From positions 84,155,250 through 84,219,249 of the forward strand of contig CM042015.1 of the NCBI GenBank assembly GCA_023525715.1: a DNA stretch of 64,000 nucleotides, written 5' to 3'. The translations under genes and the position numbers were made by a program. This document shows positions 45,841-58,543 of the stretch, piece by piece. A model generated the notes under the pieces. It had not been told where the DNA came from. It did no database searches and worked only from the letters and a program-made list of their open reading frames with translations. This DNA is from Cichorium intybus. Its lineage: Eukaryota > Streptophyta > Magnoliopsida > Asterales > Asteraceae. Positions within the stretch are counted from its first letter, which is position 1. Each line of letters begins with the position of its first letter.

Positions 45841-46140
45841 TGTTAGGTTGGTGAAGTTTTTTGTCAAAGTTTGGTGAGTCAAACATTTGAAAATCAAAAG
45901 AAAAAAGGGGCTGGCTACTCACCTTTGTTGAAATATTGATCTCCTTTGATAGTATATATAGAGGATAGTTAAAGGGTTATGATGTACCACACAACACAAA
46001 AAACACAGAGCAATAAAACTCCTAGTTACCTGGTGGACGTAGGTCAGATTAGACCGAACCACGTTAAATTCTTGTGTTCGTAATTTGTGAGCTGAGTGTG
46101 TGACTCTAGTGTTCGTATGCTAAGTGTCTCGATCCTAACA
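45841..46140 (+). repeat. LTR of the gag-protease copia element
   Basis: 300 bp, TGTTAGGTTGG to GATCCTAACA, with a TATA-like GTATATATAGAGG near 45951. Its leading edge resembles the LTR at 51244. Confidence 0.8.
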
Positions 46141-46762
46141 ATATGGTCGACAATACCCTTACGGAGCTCTAAAAATTTGGAAGATCAGCTTTTGGTTCCT
46201 TTCAGTTCTGTCGGTTTTTTGGGGGTTTGGACGTAATTGCCCCTGAGGTGTGGTTTGCTTTTGCAACGTTATTCTGAAGACTGCTTCGACTTTTGCTGGG
46301 TTCGCATTTGGTTAAGTGGGTGTTTGAATTTGGTTCTTGGTTGGGGGTCTGGACGGAATTACCCCTGGTTAATTTCTCGTGAAGGTTCCCTTGAAGTTCT
46401 AGTGGTTTTCTGGCTTGATGCGGCTTTCGTGTGTTGCTTCTGCTGTTATTCGATTGGAGTTTTGCTTGGCTGGACATAAATGCCCCTGGGTGTTCTTTCT
46501 ATAAGCCTTTAGTTGGAGTTGATTTGCTGTCAAGTTTTGAAGGTGCTGATGGTTATTGTGTTTTGGTCGGTTTTCTAGAGGTTAATTTATGATATTTTCA
46601 TTGTCTTTTGGGGCTCTCAATTGGTTGGATAAAATTTCCCCTGTTTCTATTTTTTTCTTGGTTATTTGGGCTTGTATTGTTTTGATCGGATCATTTTTGT
46701 ATTTCTTTTTTCGTTGCAAGCCTCCCGCTTGCTCTTAATAATGTTTCCGTTCAAAAAAAAAG
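46141..46762 (+). mobile_element. LINE-like 3' end with A tail (possible)
   Basis: A GT-rich, T-rich non-coding stretch ends in GCTTGCTCTTAATAATG-type sequence and an A9 run at 46754-46762, as plant L1 3' ends do. Four spaced copies of a GGACGTAATTGCCCCTG-like word occur (about 46229, 46352, 46472 and 46627). No coding part is present and the 5' limit is unknown. Confidence 0.4.
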
Positions 46763-47089
46763 TTATTATGCTCCTGATTATTAAAATAGTAATATCGGCA
46801 TTCAAGTAACAGGACTTGGACGCTATAATTGGGGTTTTAGTATAATTGTTGGACTCTATAATTGGGATTTTGTTATAGTTGTTGTTAATGATTTGTTTTG
46901 TTCAAATAAGAGATTTCTCGTGTTGTTGTCTTGAAGGCCAAGAGTAGACTAAGCGATTTCTATTGAGAACAAAACTAAGATAGTTTTCTATACAATCTTA
47001 CGTAAATATGTATTGTCTAGTAATAAAATAAATATTTTATTTTCTATTTAAAAGTTGCTTTGTTATATACAAACACTATTACAAATATG

Positions 47090-48450
47090 ATTCTCACTGA
47101 CCACGCAGGGCTCCAACACAAAAGAAACTAGTTAAACCATCAGAAGAATCCTCCACCGGCTCACAGAAAGCTTCGAAGCCTGCTACGGATATTTCCAAAA
47201 GTCTAATCATGCTTGCATAGTCAAGAGAGGCGAAATCCTCCAAAGCTTGATGCATATCTTCTAAATGACCATAACTAGGCCAACTTCTTCCAAATTAGTT
47301 GCACCAGACATCAACTCTTCCTTCAAACTTCTCCTCTCAGCCTCCTCCTCAGCTGCTAGACAGACCGACTGAAACTTCTTCACCCCATAACAAAATCCTT
47401 GCACTCGAACACCTGGTCAACAAGCCCTTCCTTCATAACCCAATCCAGATCCCCTTTTACATGACGCAACTCCATCTCTGCCGCAACTCTCTCCTTCTCA
47501 TAACCCTCCCTGTCTGCACTCTCCAATTGTATGGGAAGTCCCTCATTGTGTTGATTCACACGCTTTAACTTACACTATAAGCTCAAGCATTTCTTCTTAA
47601 CCACATCCACCTGATCTACCAAAGACCCTTTCTCAAGAAGAAAAAGTTTATTTTTCTCTTCAACGCCACCCAATTGTATAGACTCAGAGCATTATGTAAT
47701 TCCTTGCGAAGGATGTCACACGATCAAGGCGTTTGGCTCCCTCCACCAAGTAACACACACTTTGAACAGTAGCAAACCACATCGAACTTATAAAATCAAG
47801 ATGAGAAAGGCTTGACATCTCCATATCAGTACCAGGGGAAAAGCATTCCGAGCGAAATCAGTAGTCGCATCCAAGACAGAAAACCGAGAATTATTCGTCA
47901 GTTGCTAGTAAGGCTTAAACATAGCCGCATCGAATACACCAGCTGACGACACTACCTCCAAACCAACCACATCCTTCCCCTTTATCTATTTCCATTCACC
48001 AATTGACTGAACAATAGCTCCCTCTCGACCACCGGACTCCGGACCCACAACCTCTGTTTCTGCCATTTTTAACATCACTACTTCCATATTTTCCTTGACC
48101 TTTTCAAAGTCAACATCATCTAGGATTGTTATCACACCAGCACCTACTCCTCCGACAACAAAGCTGTTACCGCTAGCAGGTAGCCATTTGCGACGATGCA
48201 AACGGTGCCTAACCGCCATACTCTCCCCAACCTCAAACTTATCCTCAAAACTCCCCCCATAAAGCTTTTCTTTTATTGGATACCGGAACCTTGTTGTCCA
48301 TCATACCCTCCTTGTTATCCTCCACCATCTCTTCTAACAACGCTCCGACAACAAGACCTGTCCCCGCAGAAACACCTTTAGAAGTAGACTTCAACAATAT
48401 TTCTTTCTCCTCGTTCTTCGCTTCTTTGTCCCGCATCATATCCTAAGCTC
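47090..48450 (-). pseudogene. Degenerate TE-derived protein with coiled-coil character
   Basis: Minus-strand pieces in several frames include HRLHRRKWLPASGNSF, AAMFKPY, NNSRFSVLDATTDFARNAFP, QLGGVEEKNKLFLLEKGSLV and AEMELRHVKGDLDWVMKEG. The pattern resembles large coiled-coil proteins, labelled 'putative gypsy-type transposase', that are common in Asteraceae genomes. Stops and frameshifts are frequent. The assignment is from general recollection and weak. Confidence 0.4.
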
Positions 48451-49490
48451 TCACAATTGTATATGGATTACAAAAGTCAAAGGAAGGCGCAACCCTCTCA
48501 ACCAAGTCCACTTCTCGATATCTCAATTCCCCTTTGTAACGCTTTGACATCAGTAAAGATCATCTGTTTTGGCACACTAATCAAAAAACCAAGGGGGAAA
48601 TCACCAGACTCCAAGTAGCCAAAAGGGAGAAAAACAAAAAAGATGGGAGAGTTAAAGACTCGAAGAGAGACAAGATATAGGCAAAGGAAAGAAAGTGCAC
48701 TTTTATAAGCTATGGGTTGGATGACATGGGGTATCGCTTCTAGGATAACGAAAATAAAATGGTTATTAGAAACTGGGATGTGGTGTGCAACGAGAATGTC
48801 TTATACAAAGATAGACTTGCAGAGAGCTCAAGCATAAAGAAGCAACCATAGAAAGCAGAGAGTCAAGTTGAGTTTGAAGAGATATCTGAAGATGACATTG
48901 TGAAACCTGTCAATACTCCAGAGATAGGTGAAAGTTCAGGAAGCAGTGGGAGCTCTGATTTATATAGAGACAGTGGGAGCACAGAAGACAGTAGTTCTGA
49001 GGACGGGGATGCAGATGATGCAGAGACCTCAACTCCTACTGTTCGTAGATCCACTAGAGTATGAAGACCTCTATTTAGGTATTCTCCTTTAACTAATTAC
49101 TTGTTGTTAACTGAGAATGGTGAACCTGAGTCCTATCGAGATGCATTGAGGATGAAGATTCCATACATTGGAAGAAGGCTATGGAAGACGAATTGAGCTC
49201 ACTTGACAAGAACCAGACTTGGTCCTTACTCAAGCTCCCAGCAGGGAAGAAAGCACTGCAGAACAAGTGGGTGTTTCGGGTTAAGGATGAGATTGATGGC
49301 AGTAAAAGATACAAAGCATGATTGGTGGTCAAGGGGTTCCAACAAAAAAAAAGGGTTGATTACAATGAGATCTTCTCCCCAGTTGTGAAGATGACTACAA
49401 TCAAAATGATCTTGGGAATTGTAGCCTCTGTATATCTCCATCTAGAGCAGCTCGATGTGAAAACAGGTTTTCTCCATGACAACCTGGAAG

Positions 49491-49947
49491 CTGGGTAGTC
49501 AATCTCGTGCTATAGCGTCGAGATAGCGTTTCGCAGAGTCAGGCCGAGATAGAAATGAAAATCTCGGTTAGTAACCTCGGTGGCGCTATTATCGCCGAGA
49601 TTTTCCGAGACTTAGCGCTATTTGGGACCGCTATAGCAGCGCTATGACCGCTATTTGGACCAGGTGATTATTTTTCCGGAATTTTTGAAAAATATTGGGT
49701 TGTTGACTGTAATGTGTGTTGAGGTCATTATTTTGTGTATATTTTTCATTATGGGATATGATTCTTTGTATCATATATGATTGTGATTAACAAAAAATTC
49801 AAGTATTACTTATGAATATAGGAGTATAAATATTAATTCTATGTAATATAAAAAACCGTTATTCCGCCGCTATACCACCGCTAGAACCGCTATTTCAAAA
49901 AGCGGTCAGTGACCACTATTTCATTTTGGACTGTGATAACTGCATAG
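49491..49947. mobile_element. hAT-like MITE inserted in the copia RT
   Basis: The copia reading is interrupted between ...DNLE and EDIYMVQLEGF. Flanks are CCTGGAAG and CATGGAAG, an 8-bp duplication with one change. The ends CTGGGTAGTCA and TGATAACTGCATAG are weakly inverted. Inside are many GCGCTATTTGGACC/ACCGCTATTT words in both orientations. Confidence 0.7.
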
Positions 49948-51243
49948 CATGGAAGAAGACATCTACATGGTACAACTAGAAGGTTTTCCTACAGTTGGTA
50001 AGGAAAATATGGTGTGTAAGGTGAAGAAAAGTCTGTATGGATTGAAGCAAGCTCCAAGATAGTGGTACTTGAAGTTTGATAGCTTCATGCAAAGCAGTGG
50101 GTATCGCAAATGTGAGATAGATCACTGTTGTTACTTGAAGAAATTCAGCTCCTCATATATCATCATGTAACTATATGTTGATGACATGTTGATCGTTAGA
50201 TCTGACATGTAAGAGATCAACAAGCTTAAGAAGCAGTTGTCCAGAGAGTTCGAGATGAAGGACCTAGGGGCTGCTAAGCAGATATTGGCATGAGCATAGC
50301 CAGGAATAGAGTTACTGGTATATTAAAACTTTCGCAAACAAAGTACATCAAGAAAGTTTTAGAAAAGTTCAGCATGGCAGATGTCAAGGCTAGAAGTACA
50401 CCTTTGGGAAGTCAGTTGAGACTCTCAAAGAAGCAATCCCCAAATACGGAAGAATATAAAGAACATATGGCTAAAGTTTCTTATACATCTGTAGTTGGTA
50501 GCTTGATGTATGGAATGGTATGCACCAGACCAGACAGCATACCAGACCAGACATTGCTCATGTAGTGGGAGTTGTGAGCATGTTCATATCAAATCCAGGA
50601 AGAGAGCACTGGGAAGTAGTAAAGCGGCTGTTATGTTACTTAAAAGGAACAACTGAGGTTGCCCTATGTTTCAGAAGAAAATGGGTGGTCTTAGAAGGGT
50701 TTGCCAATGCAGATTTGGGTGGATGTGTGGATTTGGGTAAGAGCACCACATGTTATATGTTCACAATCGGAGGTACAACAATCAGTTGGATGTCTAGGTT
50801 ACAGAAGAGTGTTGCTCTTTCAACCATAGAAGCAGAGTACATGGCTATTCCAGAAGCAGCCAAAGAGCTTATATGGTTGAAGACCTTATTAGCAGAACTT
50901 GGAATGCAACAGGAGGATTATGTACTGCATTATGACAACTAGAGTGCAGTTCACCTGGTAAAGAATCCGATGTTTCACAGTAGAACAAAACACATGCAGA
51001 TGAGATACCATTTCATTCAAGAGTTAATCAATGATGGAACTCTGAATCTGAAGAAAATCATTGGAATGAAGAATCCAACAGATATTTTCACCAAGGTAGT
51101 TACCACTGAGAAGTTGAAGTTTTGTATTGCTTCAACTGGCATTCTAGAAGTTTGAAAAGGAGGTATGGCAGGAGCGAGAGAGATTAGAGAACTGTTGCAA
51201 GAGTTAGATGGCAAAGTAAGTTCAAAACCTTCAAGTGGGAGAT

Positions 51244-51787
51244 TGTTAGGTGGAAAGCACCACCTTTTGCACGTGAAGATTTTGAAAGTCAAAAGAAAGT
51301 TGGTGAGATTTGTCTAAGGTTCAAAAATTGAGGCTGAAAGAAATATCTCTTGAGATTTGTTTTCTTTGACTAAACTGCTTCTTTGGTTCTATAAATAGAT
51401 GGGTGGTGAATCAAAGAAGATGCATCAGTAGAACACAGAATTATCACAGATAGAATAGAGTGAATATTACATAACAGAGAATTTTTTGTGAGGTAACCTT
51501 TTGTGCAGAGTCCAGTTTGACAGCCAAAAATGGTAGTGATATTTTCTTGTAAGTGGTCAGACTACAAGTGCAGTTTAGCCTTGTATGATTGTAATTTTCT
51601 TGGTGATAATAAACACACTCTCTCTCTCGTTCGCCCGTGAATTAGCCGATCAGACAAATCGTGTGAACCACGTTAAATATTGTGTTCCGATTTTACAGTT
51701 TTCGTTTGCAGTTATTCTCGTTTTGTTTACGCATGTTTTGTCGGAATTGTTTATCGTTTGTCGAAAGTGCCTAACTTGTTCCCAACA
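51244..51787 (+). repeat. 3' LTR of the truncated copia element
   Basis: 544 bp, TGTTAGGTGG to TTCCCAACA, with a TATA box (CTATAAATAG near 51390). Confidence 0.82.
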
Positions 51788-52486
51788 AAACTATCTAGGC
51801 TTTGGATCGTAAGTTATCATTTGTGTGAAACCTCCTTTTATATCCAATCTCTATAATAGCCGCAACATTTTGATCACAAACAAACATTTTTATTACATTA
51901 TTAACCACAGTAATCTTTCAACTTCTTTTAATACAAAGGAATTACGTTGACTTTATAATTTCTCGATGTTGTATGTCAATTATCATATTGACTTATTTTC
52001 GTTTTTCGGTATTTGTATAATCATGTTGACTTTATAATTTAGATATAACATGGACCATCAATGACTTTGGGACAATAACATTTAATTTATCAAGTTGCTC
52101 TTTCTTGGCTGTGCAGTATATATCTTAAATTAAGCATACATGTTAATCAACATAATTAAAAAAGAGAAGAAAAAAAAACATACAGAATTAATACAACCAT
52201 AAAGTATATGGTTGATATTCTTTTTCATCTCATTATTCAATCAAAAAGCTTATAAAAGATGCATCAATCAGTGTATCTTTATCAACTTGTACCACTTGCA
52301 TCATCACATTAATTACGAAAATCAAAAAAGCATACACCAATGATACAACACTACTCAATTTACCTATTTTCAAGGGGTGTCTTCTCAAATACCCCTTTAC
52401 TTGGAAAAAATTTCCAGGCCTGCCACTGGTTTGAAAACTAGCACAAGTGTCAATTAAACCAAAAAAAAAAACAAAAAAAAAAAAAA
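51788..52486. other. Intergenic DNA downstream of the TRMB gene
   Basis: AT-rich; presumably holds the TRMB 3'UTR. No gene is seen. Confidence 0.5.
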
Positions 52487-55400
52487 CTATGATAGTTTTC
52501 GGTATATTCTTCTGTAAATTTTTCCACCTTCATATTCTGCATGAATCTCTCTCTCGGTTCGGATTCCCATTGGGTTACTTAACAACCATCCTTCATTATC
52601 ACAGTCAAAATCCGAGTCAAATACGAGCTTCGCTGACTCAGCATCAAAATATTTCCGCATATCACACGCGACTTCAAGCACATCGGACTGTATAAATACC
52701 TGTTTGACGTAATTATGTCACTAACAAATAACTTGAGAAGGGCATTATCGTCTTTTGCACATACGAGAGATTCAGAGCAAGTCCCTAGTCTCTGTGTCAC
52801 CTTTTTGGGTGGGACAAAAAACGTACTTGGGAAGTTTTGTCCCACCCAAAAGGTGGGACACGGACTTGCTCGCGGTCTTTTGCCTGTACAAAAGACGTAA
52901 ATGCCCTTATTGTTTAAGATTTGGTTCGCGGAATGTTTTTGGAAGGAATGGTATATGTTGATGATAAAAATTTAGATAATTTTTTAATTTTGCTTATTGA
53001 TGGCTTTATTAATATTTATTAATTTCGGTATACACATAATAGGGGTATTTTGGTCTTTTAGTAAGAAGAAAATGGAATTGAATTCCTTTCATTCGCTCCT
53101 AGAAATGATGGAATCCATAAAACATGGAATTTGAAGGAATCTAAAGGAATTGATTTTCGTAAATCTGGTAACCAAACACACGACGGAATGGAATCTCCAA
53201 TTCCAATTCCGTTTGGGGTTCATTACCTGTCCTCCAGGCATTAAACCATCCGTAATTGCCTCCACGAGAGGCTGTTGAACAATCCGTCTTTTATGGTGCC
53301 TTTTCTTGAAATGAGGATCGGGACACTGTCAAAAAAAAATTTAATACTTATAAACTGATGAATAGATTAAAAAGAAATAAATATATTAATATATTTAATT
53401 GAATTACATAGAGGTTTCGAAATAGGGATGCACTCACTAATATTGAAACCAACATTAAAGGTCCTGGATATGTTGAAATTAACTGCTTGAAAGATATTGT
53501 TGCATTTGCAAACACAAAATGTCTGCATAAATAATGCATATCATCATCATCATCATCATCATAATCATAATAATAAGAATAATAAAAATAATACCAATTA
53601 GAGCTTTGTGCTTTCAATTTTTTTCTTATGAATACATTAACTATACTTTAAAAAATCTATCGAATTATAGCAGTGAAAATTGTTTTGTATTTATATGACA
53701 TTGCTACAATGAGTAGATTTTTTCAAAGTACAATGCTTTAGTGGGAAGAAATGAAAGTAAGATGCTGTAAATTATATTTTTTTTCTTTTATTTATTAGGC
53801 ATATAAGTGAAATTAATAAAAACTTACATATTACTAAGATCCAACTCCTTCGCCCATGTTTCAGCACGTGTAACCAACTACAAAATTAGAGAATTATAAT
53901 TACAAATACTTAGAAAACTCAACAACCAGGTAATTAATTAAAAGGAAAAATCATATATCTGAAAAAAAAAAAAAAAAACAGTTACTATATATAATATAAT
54001 ATACCTTTTTCCGTATTTCAAGACCCATATAATTCTTGGAACCAGAATTTCTCTTAGCAAGCCACATGAGAAATCTGCCACTACCTAAATTATTTATATT
54101 TCTGGAATAATTAGAGACTTATTTGAATTAAAAAGGGTTAAATGCAAGAAATAGAAACGTATTTCTAACTATTTGTTTATTATAACATCCTACTTTCATT
54201 TTTTCTATTACAACATTGTATTTTAAAAACCCAATGTCTTACTACGAAAAAAAATGAAAGTACAATGTTATAATTGAGTAGATTTTTCAAAGTACAATGC
54301 CTTGAGAAGAAAAAGGTTTGAAAGTATAATGATGTAATAGAAAGAAATGAAAGTAGTATGATACAACAAACAAATAATTGAAAGTATGATATGTTCATTA
54401 CCACTTCCTATGTCCATCACTAGAGGCAACTTTGGGTCTTCAAATACATCATTCCAATCTGGCACTTCAACAGGAATCTATAAAAATATGAAAAAAGCTT
54501 GACATTATTTATCAAAATATAAAGAAAGCATGCAAAATAAAAAGCTTATAAACATAAATTTTAATCAAAATTGAGTAAGGGAAGTGTATACCGATAAAGT
54601 AGAGCTAAGTGGGTTAACATGTTGCCTCACCCGAAGAGCACCCAACTCCTGATAATCAACAAAAAGAAAAAAATGGAATTAATTTAAAGATTAAATGTGC
54701 AATTATGCAACAAAGTAATTTTTTAATTCTAAAATAATAATAACATTGTTGTCTCTTATCTCTGAAGTCAAATGCACCTTACAACAAATCTAACATTGAG
54801 ATCACAAAATTCAACACAAACTTGATTTCGTTTGCGGATGATATAAAGATTTTAATGTGATTATTGGTTCTTGATTTCCTGTCCATTTATTTGTTTATTA
54901 TAATATCAAACTTTCATTTCATCTTATTACAAGATTGTACTGTGAAGAACTGCCCAATTATAGCAATGTTATCCAAATAGAAAGCAAATGTCACTGCTAT
55001 AATTGAGTAGATTTTTCAAACTACAAACTCCTAAATTGGAAGTAAACCGCTAAGTTTTGGTAGATTTTCAGATTACAATGTATCAATCAGAAAAAAAACT
55101 GAGGTTAAAATGATGTAATGAAAGTAGGTTACTTTCTCCTGCATTTAGCCCGTTTTCAAAAGCAAATTTCATTTGGATTTTGCATCCAATTTACATCAAC
55201 AGAAAGCTTCGTTACAAAGCAATCCTAACTTACCACTTCCTACTCGAATTTGAAAAGTGATTTGATTTACGAAGTTGAAAAGTAAGTGTCGAGCATCCAA
55301 AGCCTTATAAGATAACGCCGCGAGCAACAGCTAGGTCAGCAATTAAATTACACAAAATAGAGTTCATCTGTCAATTTTTCTAGTACCTCGCAGACAATAT

Positions 55401-55608
55401 GCGGAATACTAAGATCAGCATACTCCAATGCGACGAGTTGAGGGCTCCTGATTTGCGGTTGTCGTTGTTGTTGTTGTTGAGAAACAGATACGGGTGATGA
55501 ACAATGACATATATGGCGGCCATAAACATGAAACGATGTTTTGGAGAATTTAACAGCAGTTGTAGTGATAGTTGATAGAATTGGAATTCGAAGTCTTGCG
55601 TGAGCCAT
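52487..55608 (-). CDS. tRNA (guanine(46)-N7)-methyltransferase, TrmB type, organellar form
   Basis: Eight exons on the minus strand: 55608-55387, 54648-54592, 54477-54402, 54084-54005, 53877-53828, 53522-53438, 53325-53227 and 52699-52487. All have GT-AG borders, and the frame is continuous for 293 residues. TrmB enzymes use S-adenosylmethionine to methylate N7 of a guanine in tRNA variable loops. The SAM-binding motif DIGSGSGRFL lies near residue 95, followed by YMGLEIRKK, FANATISFKQL, the CPDPHFKKRHHKRR catalytic-region motif, and a plant-type C-terminus (NPMGIRTEREIHAEYEGGKIYRR). The first 60 residues lack acidic residues and are rich in Ser, Thr, Arg and Gln (including QQQQQ), as expected of a chloroplast or mitochondrial transit peptide. 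Introns carry MITE-like repeats and a hairpin. No lesion is seen; the gene looks intact. Confidence 0.93.
52778..52869. repeat. Hairpin of the GTCCCACC family in TRMB intron 7
   Basis: CACCTTTTTGGGTGGGACAAAA and TTTTGTCCCACCCAAAAGGTG face each other around a 15-bp loop. Outer GCAAGTCC and GGACTTGC extend the stem. Similar stems are in SIG2 intron 4. Confidence 0.8.
53055..53215. repeat. GGAATTGAATTCC / ACCAAACAC element fragment in TRMB intron 7
   Basis: It carries words such as 'ggaattgaattcctttcattc' and 'gtaaccaaacac...ggaatggaatctccaattccaattcc', similar to the sub-terminal parts of the element at 5311-6188. It is probably a partial relative. Confidence 0.45.
54125..54390. repeat. MITE-like 'AAAGTACAATG' repeat in TRMB intron 3
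   Basis: It contains ATAATTGAGTAGATTTTTC and CAAAGTACAATGCCTTGAG, flanked by 'taaatgcaagaaatag' and 'gaaatgaaagtagtatgat'. The same words recur in other TRMB introns (53645-53780 and 54890-55140) and in SIG2 intron 1 (60190-60300 and 60400-60600). Confidence 0.55.
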
Positions 55609-55843
55609 TTTGCGAAAGGCCAGAGAACGAATCCGGGGATATCATCAAGGCTTTGCAAGGGTTTTATGGGAACTTTCGATGATTTTTTTTTTTAAAACGT
55701 ATTTACATTATTTTAAGAGTAAATTACAGTTTTTGCTCGTCTGATTTACATATTTATGCATGTTTAGTCCTGTTTTTGTAAAATTTGATGTTAATGGTTT
55801 TTGTGGTTTTAAAATCCATCAGCGTTAGTCTCTTAGTTAGTAA

Positions 55844-56510
55844 CTAGTGGAAATGTCCGTGCGTTCCGGCGAGTTTATTAATCATATATATTCACCATCA
55901 TTTACGTAATGTTTTTTTTACACAAATGTCATTTTGTAACCTCCCTATTAAATTGTGACTATTATTTAAAATTTCTCTTACATAAGGACTACTTTTGTAA
56001 TGTCAGTATTACACTTGGACCATTTTTGTAATATCACTATTATCTAGGGACCATTTTATAATATAGGGACTAAAACTCTTTTTGTATCATCAATTAGAAG
56101 GACTAAAATTGCAATTATCTCAAACTAAAAGTATAAGGACTATAGGTACCAAATTGTAATTACGCAAATTAAAAACTATAGGGATAAAAATATAATTATC
56201 CTAAATTAAAAACTATAAGGACTAAAATTGTAATTAATGTAAACTATAAACTCCACGGACTAAAATTGTAGTTATGGAATATTAGAAGTATAAGGACCAA
56301 ACATGTAAATAACTCATTAATTAAAAACTATAAGGACTAAAACTGTAATTAATGTAAAGTATAAACTCCAGGGACTAAAATTGTAGTTATGGAATATTAG
56401 AATTATAAGGACCAAACATGTAAATAACTCATTTTACTTCCTTAATGGCAATTCTGTAATTTTCTAGAACTTTAGGGCTAATTTTCCTTTTCTCCTCGTT
56501 TTTAGTAAGA
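55844..56510 (-). mobile_element. Small non-autonomous Helitron (667 bp)
   Basis: On the minus strand the 5' end is TCTTACTAAAAACGAGG (56510). The 3' end is a GC hairpin region, CCGGAACGCACGG, followed by ACATTTCCACTAG (55844). It sits between A (55843) and T (56511), as Helitrons require. The interior is non-coding, made of 'ggactaaaactgtaatta' units that also fill 6300-7660. It defines the family ends used to bound the large element at 6250-16817. Confidence 0.75.
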
Positions 56511-56519
56511 TATATAATT

Positions 56520-56851
56520 GTCAAATACCCTTTTGTTAGGTAGCGTGTGAAATGGCGAAAATGCACACTTTTGTCTTTTTTTTCTTGTTACATTTATTTT
56601 ATTATTAATTAAATGGTTACATCCCCCCACCCCAACTCCCCACCATTGAAGTTGTTATTTGTGTGCCACTGATGGAGTTGCATATGGTCGGTGGTTGAAG
56701 TTGCACCTAGAAAGAGAGAACGGAAGAAAGAGATTGGATGGCCAGTGACACATATCCATCTTGAAAATAGAAAGGGCAGAATGGAAAAGATCGGTGGTCG
56801 GTGGTCGGAGACGCAGATTGCATGCGAGAAAGAGAGAGAGAGAGAGAGGGG

Positions 56852-56889
<38 letters not shown>

Positions 56890-58543
56890 AATGGAGAGAG
56901 AGAGAGAAAGAAAGAAAGAAAGAGTGTGTGTGTGTGTGAGAGAGAGAGAAAGAGGTTGCTCTATAGTTTGTGCTTTAAGAACAATCTCAATGTTGCCTTG
57001 ATTTGGGACAACGCTAGGCATGTCGTCCTTACAAAGTGTGTCTTGTACGACTATATGTATAAAACCTAGGCCACCAATAATAACATATTCTTCTTCAAAG
57101 ACAACACACCTAATGTTTTCATCACAACTAATGCTTTATTCTCCCCCAAACTCAACTCCTCAAGGAATATTGTATTTCTTGCTTCAAAAATGATCTGGAT
57201 ATGAGACTATAAAACATAAATCCTTGCAAACATTCAAGATAGGCAACAGATAACAGCTAAACAGTTATTGAGTCCAAATTTTATTTATGTGGCCTATAAA
57301 GCCTAGCCTCAAATAGACAACCACATATGTGTAAGTTCCTTATGCTTAGTCATTTATTAATCTAAAGATTGTAGGGGGGGGGGGGTTGGTTTTGCTTTAC
57401 TTGGCATCTTGTCCATAGATATAAGCTTATGTCTTTAAAGTTATATCCAAAGAAACTCTAATAAGGGATAATGACTAATCATGCTTTATACCATATCTTA
57501 TAGGAGTCTTATTTCATGGTTTTACTATACCATTCATGCTAGGTTTGACTGGCATAATGTATTATAAAAGAACTTCACACTTATTAAGAAAAAGTATGAA
57601 TAATACTAGACATTGTTCTCATGATATATCAAAGCTTCCCAAGGATTCATCATTGTAGTCAGATAAAATAATTGATGGATAAGATATAAAAAACAAATAT
57701 ACTCACAGTACAACTTTATTCTATATAATATCATGATGTGAGCGCATCTCAAGTTACCTAGCACAACTAATATTTAGATCATGAAATTAACTGTAACTGT
57801 ACACTCAACGCAATGGTCAAATACTAATAATAAGTTCTGACAAACAACAGTCTATCTTTGGACTAACCGTAATACACATGAATGACACTTTATAATTTTC
57901 ACACATCTACTATCGCATGGACGTTGTTATTCGACCAAAGTGCATCTTCATTTGGGTCCAACACATTTTGTATGAATAATTTTTCACAAACATCTATTAA
58001 TTTTTTAAACTAATCTACCTCAATACAGGTTACTTTGACAATATTTTTGTTTCAATTAATTTAACGAAAAATAATAGAAACAACTATATAATAAAACGAT
58101 TATTATACTGTCATACATACTCAAAAAATATCAAATTCAACGAGTTTTTAAAATAGTGTATTCTTTATTCCATATATCCTACTAAATGTGGTTAAGGCTT
58201 GAATTTAACTCAATAATAATTATATTTGATATATTTATTAATAAATGAAGCCACAAAAATTATCCTATAAATAATGGTCATAATGGACCATGAAAACTAT
58301 ACAAAAAATACATAATTATCTTTTATGTTAACATTATTATATTGTTTCATCGTATCTATTTTTGGGTTGAACACAATCTACATAAATAATTTTACTCAAA
58401 GCATAACTGACGGATCATTATTTGGTCAAACTATACCAACCTTTATAATTATACCGAAGATAGTCTGATCAGCACATAAATAATCAAATAAGATTCATTA
58501 ATGTAATTTTGACCAAATTGATCAGCACAAATGAGGTTACTTT
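56520..58543. other. Intergenic DNA with simple repeats
   Basis: Holds a (GA)n tract at about 56827-56950 and a poly-G run at about 57375-57385. Otherwise AT-rich with no gene. Confidence 0.5.
56827..56950. repeat. (GA)n-rich microsatellite with a short (GT)n
   Basis: AGAGAG-dominated tract interrupted by AAAG units and GTGTGTGTGTG near 56926. Glu/Arg-rich or Ser/Leu-rich frames here are artefacts. Confidence 0.93.

Larger units (their letters stand above)
44640..46140 (+). mobile_element. 5'-truncated copia element lacking integrase and RT
   Basis: A gag zinc-knuckle/protease frame (44664-45659) is followed after about 170 bp by a polypurine tract (CAAGTGGGAGAT, 45829-45840) and an LTR (45841-46140, TGTTAGG to CTAACA). 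There is no space for integrase, RT or RNase H, so the element was non-autonomous or internally deleted. The 5' LTR was not found. Confidence 0.78.
48680..51787 (+). mobile_element. 5'-truncated copia element, pol C-terminal half to 3' LTR
   Basis: It begins in the integrase C-terminal part (ISYGLDDMGYRF, NENVLYKDRLAE). RT follows (NKWVFRVKDEID, YNEIFSPVVKMTTIKMI, YVDD at 50174-50185), then RNase H (STIEAEYMAIPEAAKELIW) and the end near 51155. A polypurine tract (CAAGTGGGAGAT) at about 51232-51243 and an LTR at 51244-51787 (TGTTAGG..CCCAACA) close it. Stops at several sites, a frameshift near 50545 caused by a short 'accagaccagac' duplication, and a nested MITE at 49491-49947 show that it is dead. 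Confidence 0.85.

Noticed and set aside
56691..57021. Glu/Arg-rich and Ser/Leu-rich frames
   Set aside because: Artefacts of a (GA)n microsatellite.
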